Shown here piece by piece: positions 24,324 through 31,746 of a stretch of DNA of 32,705 nt. The notes beneath the pieces were generated by a model. It was not told the origin of the DNA. It did no database searches and worked only from the letters and a program-made list of their open reading frames with translations. Within the stretch, counting starts at the first letter, position 1. Each line of letters starts with the position of its first letter. The stretch comes from Candidatus Gastranaerophilales bacterium (lineage in GTDB: Bacteria > Cyanobacteriota > Vampirovibrionia > Gastranaerophilales > Gastranaerophilaceae). The stretch lies in the NCBI GenBank assembly GCA_947628355.1, contig CANQZO010000001.1, forward strand, positions 1 to 32,705, in the 5' to 3' direction. The translations under genes were made by a program, and so were the position numbers.

Positions 24324-25421
24324 TTATTTATAAGTATCGTGGCTGAATATTGAAATATCATCTTTTGTTTGTTCAAGTTTCATATTTAACTTGGTTCTTG
24401 CAAAATACTTAATTTTATTTTTGATTGAATGCTTTAAGCTGACAGGTTTTAATTCTCTTAAATAATCGGGCAGAAAACAGTGCTGTCTGTCATTAAATAT
24501 CGGGTTTTTAAGCATTTTTACAAAATCATTATAGTTATGGTGATTTTGATAAAACACAGCGTAATTTTCGCGGTTCATTATATATTCGGCATAACCGCCT
24601 ATGCAGGCAGAAAATGCTGCACGGGCATCAAGTTTTTGCGCCAGCTCGACAAACTTTGGCATATCTTTATAATTATCCGCAGTTATAACAAACATAATCT
24701 CAAAATCTTCAAGTTTCCCGCTTTTTTTCAAAGAGCTTATAAATTCAACATTTTTTATTACATCATTAAATTTATCAACCCTAAATATTTTTTTATAGGT
24801 TTCTCTTGTGGCAGCGTGCAAGGATATATGAACTCTAAATATTTTATCAAGCAGGTTATGCTTTTTTAAGTTTTCTTCCGTGCATTTTATACCGTTAGAT
24901 ATGAAATCCACTTTTATATTAGGATTATTTTTAATTATTGCAGAATACATTTTTTGTGTGTGCAGGGAATCAAAAAATTCACCTCGGCAGTTAATAAACA
25001 TATATTTAACATTTTTTGTAATCGGTAAAATGTGTGTTTCAAGTGCGTCTTCCCATTTTTTGCATTCCTCGGGAGGAAGGGCTTGGTGTTCATCTCTGCA
25101 TATTATACACCTTTGAGCGCAGGTATAGTCGTATCCTATATTAATATACTCAGGCAAGGGGGCTATAGTGCTGTCATATTCAAGATTTTCCGTTTTGTTT
25201 CCGTTGCAGTTTTCGTAATTGCAATATGTATATTTTCTCTCCATTACGTCGCGTCTGAAGTTCTGAGCCCGCTCTCCGTTCCAGATTTCTTCAATACTGT
25301 CTTCAAATATATTGCCGATTAAATTAAAATTGGAAAAGCAGGGATTACAGAAAAAACATTTTCCGTCATTATTTAACTCTAAACAATTCCAAGGGTTTTT
25401 ACAATATAAATTTCTATCCAT
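24324..25421 (-). CDS. Radical SAM protein, subgroup D (SPASM-like N-terminus)
   Basis: 365 aa from the ATG at 25421, which is preferred over an in-frame ATG at 25439 because a promoter-like TGC-TATCAT ends 6 nt before it. The N-terminal segment has C7, C22, C25, C28, G-N-I-F-E-D-S-I-E-E-I-W-N-G (36-49) and C67/C72. The SAM cluster is C101-A-Q-R-C105-I-I-C108, without the usual aromatic before the last Cys. R-G-E (146-148) replaces GGE, and S-L-H-A-A-T-R-E-T-Y follows. The C-terminal tail is long and basic. It is co-directional with the dehydrogenase 25451 but has its own promoter-like element. Confidence 0.91.
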   Translation of the reverse strand: MDRNLYCKNPWNCLELNNDGKCFFCNPCFSNFNLIGNIFEDSIEEIWNGERAQNFRRDVMERKYTYCNYENCNGNKTENLEYDSTIAPLPEYINIGYDYTCAQRCIICRDEHQALPPEECKKWEDALETHILPITKNVKYMFINCRGEFFDSLHTQKMYSAIIKNNPNIKVDFISNGIKCTEENLKKHNLLDKIFRVHISLHAATRETYKKIFRVDKFNDVIKNVEFISSLKKSGKLEDFEIMFVITADNYKDMPKFVELAQKLDARAAFSACIGGYAEYIMNRENYAVFYQNHHNYNDFVKMLKNPIFNDRQHCFLPDYLRELKPVSLKHSIKNKIKYFARTKLNMKLEQTKDDISIFSHDTYK

Positions 25422-25427
25422 AATTTT

Positions 25428-25436
25428 ATGATAGCA
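25428..25436 (-). promoter_or_regulatory. Extended -10 (TGC-TATCAT), 6 nt before ATG at 25421
   Basis: On the minus strand TGC-TATCAT plus 6 nt plus ATG, in the 29-nt gap to a co-directional gene. It is a leaderless geometry inside an apparent operon. Confidence 0.55.
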
Positions 25437-25450
25437 CAATTTTTAAATAA

Positions 25451-26446
25451 TTAATTTAGAAATTCTTTTAAACTGTTATATTCGCTATATTTCTCGGCAA
25501 TCATAAAATAAACGGGAAGATTTACGTTATATTCTTTTGCAAGCTCAATTACTATGAAAAACAAGAAGTCTATTTCTGATTTTTGACCTATTTTCATATC
25601 ATTTAAAATGGAAGAATAAACATTTGCATCATCACGTTCTTTATATTTTTCAAAATTAGAATAATATTCTTCAAGAAACCCATCTCTTACGTTAATATTT
25701 ATAGCTTTAGCAAGTATTAAAAGTTCACTGCAGAGTTTTTTAAATGTTTCTTCTTTTTCTCCGGTTATTTGATGGGCATTTATATCATAATAAATACAGC
25801 ATGCTTCAAAAGGCGAGCGCGTAATGAGGCGTTCAAACGCAAGCTCTAAAAATTGCTTTTCGGTAATTAAATGAGTATCCATGCCTGTTTGAGTAAAGTC
25901 TTCTTTTATTTGATTAAGAATTTTATTATCAATGTTATTGTGCGGTGCAAATTGAAACTCAACATATTCGCGCTGCTGGAGGTATTCGGCATCATTTCTG
26001 TTATACCAGCGGCATTTGCCTACAAATACGGAATTAAGAACATTAATATTTTTTAATTTTCTGCTTAAAGCATAACCCATACCAAATCCGTTTGCTATAG
26101 AGGTTACAATTGTTTTTTTATGCGAAATACGCTCAATAAACGGCACGGCAGATAAAATATCCGGTGTCCTGATACATAATATTATTACATCAGCTTTGCC
26201 CTTAAACTGTTCTTGAGTTTGTATTTTTACTTTATATCTTTTATCACCTTTTACATTTGAAATTAGTCTAATTCCGCCTTTTTCTTTTGCATTTTTTATA
26301 ACTGACTCATACTTTGAAATTAATGTAACATTTTTTCCCGCTGAATGCAGGAAGCAGGCAAAAGTTGCTCCTGTTGAGCCTGCGCCTATAACTACGTATT
26401 TTAATTTCTTATTAAAAAAATTTATTATACTCATTTTTTTAATCAT
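25451..26446 (-). CDS. Ketopantoate reductase (ApbA/PanE)-like dehydrogenase
   Basis: 331 aa. The N-terminal Rossmann nucleotide-binding motif is G-A-G-S-T-G (21-26). A-N-G-F-G-M-G at 118-124 keeps the Asn that binds ketopantoate in PanE, and S-E-I-D (290-293) keeps the substrate-site Glu in the C-terminal helical domain. The Lys that acts as proton donor in PanE has no evident counterpart in the L-A-F-E-R-L-I-T-R-S-P segment (202-212), so the substrate may differ. The start overlaps the end of the upstream SGNH gene by 8 bases (an alternative ATG lies at 26434), so the two are coupled. Reduction of a 2-oxo acid or a sugar-derived ketone for the surface product is possible. Confidence 0.8.
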   Translation of the reverse strand: MIKKMSIINFFNKKLKYVVIGAGSTGATFACFLHSAGKNVTLISKYESVIKNAKEKGGIRLISNVKGDKRYKVKIQTQEQFKGKADVIILCIRTPDILSAVPFIERISHKKTIVTSIANGFGMGYALSRKLKNINVLNSVFVGKCRWYNRNDAEYLQQREYVEFQFAPHNNIDNKILNQIKEDFTQTGMDTHLITEKQFLELAFERLITRSPFEACCIYYDINAHQITGEKEETFKKLCSELLILAKAININVRDGFLEEYYSNFEKYKERDDANVYSSILNDMKIGQKSEIDFLFFIVIELAKEYNVNLPVYFMIAEKYSEYNSLKEFLN

Positions 26447-27350
26447 CTAAATGTTTTATAATATAGGGCAACATTTTATCCCAATAAAGCTCACCGGGAT
26501 GACATTCGTCTTTTGCCAGATATTCTTTTTCAACATCAGGTCTGGCAAATATAAAACCTGATTCTTTTTCCAGATTTATTATTTTGTATTTTGATAAAAA
26601 ATAATTTTGCGGAAAATCTTCAAGCTGAATAATTATAAATTTTGAGTCCGGATATAGTTCTTTTAAACCTTTAGATATGGAGTCTAAATATAAAATTGCG
26701 AAATTGTTGATACGAGTATTTATGAAATTAACAATTTTAAAATGCCCGTATAAATAATTATTTAGGAAATACAGGTTTTTGATATAATCTACAAAATACA
26801 TATATTCAAATATTGAGAATTTTCTTAATTTTAATTTCCCGTGATCATTTTTATAATAAATTTGAAAATGATCATGATTTTGCCAAGATGCATCTTGGTA
26901 CATTCTTCTTTTATGATCATCCATCCAAAAATATAAAATATATTTTGGCGGTATTTTGACATTTTCTTTTATATAACCTGTTTCTAAAATATTATATGTG
27001 TTTGCAAGACCGCCTCCCGGAACTCCAAAGTTATACACAGGCATATTCAGTGCTTTATTTAATTTAGCTGAAATCGTTTGATCATCGTCTAAAGCATAAC
27101 CGTATGCTATAGAACATCCTAAAACAAGAATGGAGTTTTTTTTGTTTTTTGCATCATAAAATTTTGCATTATACATTTTCCAATTATTGTGCGGATAGAA
27201 ATTAAGAAAAGCAAATTTTATATTATTCCCGCTTTTAGTATTAGATTTGACTTTTGTATAAAATGTAACAGTTTCAATAATAAAAATAGCAAAAACAAAT
27301 ATTATAAAATTAACTAGTATAATTAATGAAATCTTTTTTAATTTATTCAT
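26439..27350 (-). CDS. Membrane-anchored SGNH hydrolase/acyltransferase-like protein
   Basis: 303 aa with one N-terminal membrane segment (about 7-30). Block I is V-L-G-C-S-I-A-Y-G (76-84), P-V-Y-N-F-G-V-P-G-G-G lies at about 104-114, and D-D-H-K-R-R is the counterpart of the D-H-x-R-R motif in 18337. The C-terminal D281-E-C-H284-P shows the canonical D-x-x-H spacing, unlike the D-x-H of its paralogs. AAGGGG precedes the ATG. It is the first gene of a unit with the dehydrogenase 25451, which suggests that the two act on the same product. Confidence 0.82.
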   Translation of the reverse strand: MNKLKKISLIILVNFIIFVFAIFIIETVTFYTKVKSNTKSGNNIKFAFLNFYPHNNWKMYNAKFYDAKNKKNSILVLGCSIAYGYALDDDQTISAKLNKALNMPVYNFGVPGGGLANTYNILETGYIKENVKIPPKYILYFWMDDHKRRMYQDASWQNHDHFQIYYKNDHGKLKLRKFSIFEYMYFVDYIKNLYFLNNYLYGHFKIVNFINTRINNFAILYLDSISKGLKELYPDSKFIIIQLEDFPQNYFLSKYKIINLEKESGFIFARPDVEKEYLAKDECHPGELYWDKMLPYIIKHLDD

Positions 27351-27403
27351 TTTGTCCCCTTTTCATAATTAGTTTATAATATTAAATTTCTTTTTACAAT
27401 AAT

Positions 27404-28483
27404 TTATCCGTTCTCATTTGAGGAAATTTTGTCTTCATATATACCTAAAATGTTTGAATATAATTCAGAGTTTATTCCCTTTTCCTTTGTTTTATTAATG
27501 AAAAACTCTGTCAGATTTTTAATTTTTAATATTAAATCTTGCGAGATTATATTATTTTCAAATACCCTGTTATCCAAATTTAAAATTAATTTATTTATAT
27601 CTATTTGTTTTGATTTTTCAATCCAAAGAGATATTTCTTCAACAGTATCATTAACATTGGGGACTATAACATATTTAGAAATAATTTGTTCCGGAAATTT
27701 TTGAACTTGCATATATTTGATTAAATTTTTCCAAACAAGGTCATAACTTTCAACCCCTTTTACTTTTTTATGAATTTCTTTAGATCCCGCATCTATAGAA
27801 ACTGTTAATGTTACAACACCCTTCTTTATGCCTTCTTCTATTATATTTGAATAATTTATTATATTTGAAAATACATAAACCTTTTTTATTCCGAAATTAA
27901 GGAAAAAGGATAAAGCATCTTCAAATTCTTTGTGCAGTGTTGGCTCTCCTCCGGCAAAATCTATTATTGTTTCCTTTGTTATAATGTTATTTTTTATAAG
28001 TTGTTTTATTATCGGCACAAAGGGATATGTATCACGCCCCTGTGATTTGGTTGTATATTCTCCTGTGGACAGTCGCATGGTATTTTTCCATGAGTCGCAA
28101 TATATACATCTTGAGTTGCAAATTCCGCCTTCCGAAAATTGAACGTATTCCATAAAGTTTTTTAATTTGGTTATATCACTCCTGTAATATTTTTTATCAA
28201 GATTATTACAGCCCTCGCAATTTTTAGGGATTATGCCTTTTGCCAGATTTTTTCTGTTTATTTGTATATGTTTTATTAACTCTTTTACATTAAATTTATT
28301 TTCAAAGTCTGTTAAATCTATATTGTCGTATATACAAGGGAAGACTCTATTTTGAGCAGGGTTGCCCATTGAACAAAAAGCAACTTTTCTTCCGAAAAAT
28401 GTAATATGGGAATTTAGAGCTTCACAAGAAACAAAATTTTCATTATTAATTTTTTGTTTTCTCCAAAACTTTATGTTTAACAT
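27404..28483 (-). CDS. Radical SAM protein, subgroup C
   Basis: 359 aa. The N-terminus has about 15 extra basic residues (F-W-R-K-Q-K) before the family pattern. Cysteines at 20, 37 and 50, with C89/C92, make the auxiliary site; there is no CC pair. The SAM cluster is C122-N-S-R-C126-I-Y-C129, and G-G-E-P-T starts at 178. The long insert after the cluster (about 130-152) resembles that of 3011, its closest relative in the window by eye. The hallmark is S-I-D-A-G-S-K-E-I-H. AAGGGAG lies just before the ATG, 17 nt after the stop of 28501, so the two form an operon. Confidence 0.92.
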   Translation of the reverse strand: MLNIKFWRKQKINNENFVSCEALNSHITFFGRKVAFCSMGNPAQNRVFPCIYDNIDLTDFENKFNVKELIKHIQINRKNLAKGIIPKNCEGCNNLDKKYYRSDITKLKNFMEYVQFSEGGICNSRCIYCDSWKNTMRLSTGEYTTKSQGRDTYPFVPIIKQLIKNNIITKETIIDFAGGEPTLHKEFEDALSFFLNFGIKKVYVFSNIINYSNIIEEGIKKGVVTLTVSIDAGSKEIHKKVKGVESYDLVWKNLIKYMQVQKFPEQIISKYVIVPNVNDTVEEISLWIEKSKQIDINKLILNLDNRVFENNIISQDLILKIKNLTEFFINKTKEKGINSELYSNILGIYEDKISSNENG

Positions 28484-28500
28484 TTCTTCTCCCTTATATT

Positions 28501-29487
28501 TTAATATGTTCCTTGCTCCATTAAAGCTACGGAAGTTAAATTTTTTCTTAATAATAGTCCCAGCTCTTTTGTTCGCTTTTCTGCATAATCAAAAATTGTA
28601 TAATTGTAATCTTCAACTTTTTGACCTTGTTTAGTATGTATTCCCCAACAGTATTCCATACTTATTTCTACACAGGTTAATCCGTATTTTTTACTTTCCA
28701 AAAGCCATTTTTCAACTTCTTCAATATTATCATTAAACCCTTTTAATATTATGTATTTAGATACAACATTATCAGTGTTATGCGGATTTTCTTTATATTT
28801 TTTAGCGGCCGAAACATATCTTTTTAAATTTTTCATGACCTGAAGATATTTATCTCTTTGTTTGATTTTTTTATATATATTACGGCTTCCGCAGCATACA
28901 GCAACTGTTATTGAACCCTTCCCCTTTTTAAGTAATTTTTCTACTGATTTTAAATATCTTATGCCCGAGCTTTCGCAGGTAGAAAAATTTAAATTGTGTT
29001 TTAAAAATAAATCAACCAGTTTTGGAAATTCTTTAAGAACGCCTATTTCTCCGCCGCCTACATTTACATACAGATAATTTAAGTCTATCTCGTTTAATTT
29101 GTACAGTTCTTTTATGGTTTGATAAATTTTGGGATTTCCGTATTTTATCTTATCACTGAACTCGCCTTTAGTTTCATCTCTATAGGAACAGTAAAAACAA
29201 CCGCAATTGCAGTGATACCAATAGTAAAGGTCTATTCTTTGTATTTTTTCGTTTAATACATTTTCCGTGTTTCTATAAATACAATCTTTACAACCTTCCG
29301 GAATAATATTATTATTTAAGGCATTTTTTATGCGGTTTCTTTGTTCTTTTATTTTATATGCAAGTTCTTTTGGCTTTTCTTCATAGGTTGATATTATTTC
29401 ACCTAATTGTAATGTTGTACAATATCTTACATTTTTTTGATGAAAACTTAATCCGTTAGTTAATAATTTACAATAGTTCTTCTGCAT
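28501..29487 (-). CDS. Radical SAM protein, subgroup B-like, with altered V-C-C-G hallmark
   Basis: 328 aa. The SAM cluster is C93-N-C-G-C97-F-Y-C100 with the extra Cys95. G-G-G-E-I-G-V (144-150) keeps the Glu that the other subgroup B members have lost, while L-K-E-F follows as in them. The hallmark segment reads A-V-C-C-G-S-R-N-I-Y, with Cys in place of the otherwise conserved Asp. N-terminal C6 and C23 are present but the CC pair is reduced to one Cys, and C66/C69 remain. It is the first gene of the unit with 27404. A TGT-TATCCT (29501-29509) on the minus strand could be its promoter. Confidence 0.91.
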   Translation of the reverse strand: MQKNYCKLLTNGLSFHQKNVRYCTTLQLGEIISTYEEKPKELAYKIKEQRNRIKNALNNNIIPEGCKDCIYRNTENVLNEKIQRIDLYYWYHCNCGCFYCSYRDETKGEFSDKIKYGNPKIYQTIKELYKLNEIDLNYLYVNVGGGEIGVLKEFPKLVDLFLKHNLNFSTCESSGIRYLKSVEKLLKKGKGSITVAVCCGSRNIYKKIKQRDKYLQVMKNLKRYVSAAKKYKENPHNTDNVVSKYIILKGFNDNIEEVEKWLLESKKYGLTCVEISMEYCWGIHTKQGQKVEDYNYTIFDYAEKRTKELGLLLRKNLTSVALMEQGTY

Positions 29488-29571
29488 AATAATATCTTTT
29501 AGGATAACATATTGAATGGTAATATTCTACTTTTTATTGTAATATATAAATGTAGAAATTTGGAAGTTAAA

Positions 29572-30633
29572 ATGTCAATTATATGTAAATATTTAGCAGA
29601 AGAAATTCATTTTGCACCGACGAGAATTGTTCCATGCGGTGCTAATGTTTGGGATAGAGTCAGAGATGATATCGATACTTATTTTTTAAAACCTGATATT
29701 GACCAAAAAGGTATTGATTTTGATTTATACTTTAATAAACGAAAAGAATATATTGAACAGTTTAAAAATGGTAAAACACCTGAATTTTGTGTAAATTGTG
29801 AAAAATATACACCTGTTAATTATAATGATGACGAATGTAATGAATTAAAAATAAAAAAGATTAATATATATAACAGAACTATTTGCAGCTGCCGTTGTGT
29901 ATACTGCTGTTTAGCTGCATTTGGGAAAATGGATGCATTTAAGAAAATGAATTCGGATAAAAATTATGATATAAATCCGATTTTAAAGCAAATTGATGAT
30001 TTGCATTTAATAGAAGAAGGTTCTGAAATTGCTATTTTGGGCGGTGAATGCAGTGAATATCCCGATGAGCTTGAAAATGTCGTTAATTGGGGTAAAAAAT
30101 ATAATCCTAAATTTATTATTTTATCTAACGGAATAATTTATAATGATACAATAGCAAGTCTTTTATCTTCGGGGAATATTGAACTTAAAATTTCTTTAGA
30201 TTGCGGTTCTAAAGCGAAACATGAGCAAATTAAAAGAGTTAAAGCATTTGACAGAGTCATTCAAAATTTAGAAAATTACAGTAAAAAAGCCGAAAATAAT
30301 CCGAATGCCCAAATTCAATTAAGATATTTAATACTGCCAAAAATAAATGATAATATACAAGATGTGAAAAATTTTTTAAATATTGCAAGAAAATATAAAA
30401 TAAATACGGTAGTATTAAGCATTGAAAGAGAATGGATGCAGGATAACAACCAAAAGAGAGTTCCTTCTCATCTTAGAAAATTTATAAAATTTTGTGCGTT
30501 TAATAAAGAATATAAAGATATACATATCGGCTTTGATAAAAGTCATATATGGGATTGGTGGCTTGAAAAAGTATTAAACGAAAAAACAATTTTTGATAAA
30601 TTAAAAATGTTTTGGAACAAGAATAATTTTTAG
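29572..30633 (+). CDS. Radical SAM protein, subgroup A
   Basis: 353 aa from the ATG at 29572. The frame is open to 29512, but GGAAG precedes 29572 and the start M-S-I-I-C-K-Y-L matches the paralogs. The SAM cluster is C105-S-C-R-C109-V-Y-C112 followed by another Cys, and G-G-E-C-S-E-Y-P starts at 157, the subgroup A signature. The N-terminal CC pair is a single C22, and C73/C76 is the auxiliary C-x-x-C. The hallmark is S-L-D-C-G-S-K-A-K-H. It is convergent with 30630 and shares stop bases. Substrate unknown. Confidence 0.92.
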   Translation: MSIICKYLAEEIHFAPTRIVPCGANVWDRVRDDIDTYFLKPDIDQKGIDFDLYFNKRKEYIEQFKNGKTPEFCVNCEKYTPVNYNDDECNELKIKKINIYNRTICSCRCVYCCLAAFGKMDAFKKMNSDKNYDINPILKQIDDLHLIEEGSEIAILGGECSEYPDELENVVNWGKKYNPKFIILSNGIIYNDTIASLLSSGNIELKISLDCGSKAKHEQIKRVKAFDRVIQNLENYSKKAENNPNAQIQLRYLILPKINDNIQDVKNFLNIARKYKINTVVLSIEREWMQDNNQKRVPSHLRKFIKFCAFNKEYKDIHIGFDKSHIWDWWLEKVLNEKTIFDKLKMFWNKNNF

Positions 30634-31673
30634 TGGATATTAAAATATCTGTTTACAACGCGAATTTCATCATATTTATATTTATCCCAAACAGGGTCTT
30701 TATATTTTGAAACATTTGATGTGAGCATAATTGAAGCCATATTCCCGACATAAAAATTACAATGCATTACATTAACAACTTTATCTTTTGTTTTGTAAAA
30801 TAAATCAATGATATGAGGGCTGATATTATCTCGGTTCGGCCTGAAATAATGAGCATTGATATCCAGAACTATGTTTTTAACATTTACCTGTCTGCATTTT
30901 TCAAGCCATTTATTTATCTCGTCCTCATTATCGTTATATCCCGGAACTACAATATACTTTACACTTACTAAATCATCATATAAAGCATTTTTATTATATT
31001 TATTAATGTTTCTCCATACTTTATCAAAAGTTTTTACTCTCTTTATCTTCATGTGTACTTCTTTAGAACCTGCATCTACCGAAATGACAATACTGCTTTT
31101 TCCCTGTTTTAATTTTTTTCCTATGGTAGATGAATAATCAACTCCCGAACTGTTCATAACATAAAAATAATTATATTTATCAAGTAATTTAACTATTTTA
31201 TTAAATTCTTTCAAACAGGTAAACTCGCCTCCTGCAAAATTTGCCAGTCCGTTTTTGTCTATAATATCTCTTTCCGCCATTTTCTTTAATATCGGATATA
31301 CACTATACGTTTTTAAAGAATTAAAATATTTTTTATCTTGACCTGTATAACAATAGATACAATTTGAATTACATTTTGTCCAATGCTGTATCATTAAATT
31401 TTTAATTTTTGGTTGATTAATGGGTAAATTATCTTCCTCTTTTAAATCTATACACCCCTCACAATTTTCTGTTTCTTCCCCTTTTAAACATTTTTCATAA
31501 ATTTTATATCTGTTTTCTATTAGTTTATCAATGTCAAAAGTTTTATCCGTTATATTATCAAGTATACAAATTTCCCCACCCCCTTTATGTCCGAGCTGTG
31601 AACACAAATTAATTTTATTTTCATAGAAAAATTGAATACCGTGTTTAATAAATCCGCAACATTTATATTTCAT
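30630..31673 (-). CDS. Radical SAM protein, subgroup C (G-G-E-F)
   Basis: 347 aa. The SAM cluster is C101-N-S-N-C105-I-Y-C108. G-G-E-F-T-C-L-K-E-F starts at 148; Phe replaces the usual Pro, as in 886. Cysteines C5-C6, C24 and C71/C74 make up the putative auxiliary site. A glycine run (K-G-G-G-E at 30-34) sits in the N-terminal loop. The hallmark is S-V-D-A-G-S-K-E-V-H. CGGAG lies 9 nt before the ATG. A 73-nt gap separates it from the next co-directional radical SAM gene. Confidence 0.92.
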   Translation of the reverse strand: MKYKCCGFIKHGIQFFYENKINLCSQLGHKGGGEICILDNITDKTFDIDKLIENRYKIYEKCLKGEETENCEGCIDLKEEDNLPINQPKIKNLMIQHWTKCNSNCIYCYTGQDKKYFNSLKTYSVYPILKKMAERDIIDKNGLANFAGGEFTCLKEFNKIVKLLDKYNYFYVMNSSGVDYSSTIGKKLKQGKSSIVISVDAGSKEVHMKIKRVKTFDKVWRNINKYNKNALYDDLVSVKYIVVPGYNDNEDEINKWLEKCRQVNVKNIVLDINAHYFRPNRDNISPHIIDLFYKTKDKVVNVMHCNFYVGNMASIMLTSNVSKYKDPVWDKYKYDEIRVVNRYFNIH

Positions 31674-31746
31674 TTATTTGCTCCGTTATAATTTTAATAT
31701 TTACTTGTAACTTTAATATTTTACTATGGTTTTATATGTTTTTAAA

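Noticed and set aside
24480..24869. A 129-residue open frame on the + strand
   Set aside because: It lies antisense within the well-supported radical SAM gene 24324-25421, has no Shine-Dalgarno sequence and no recognisable motif, and is typical of frames opposite AT-rich coding sequence.
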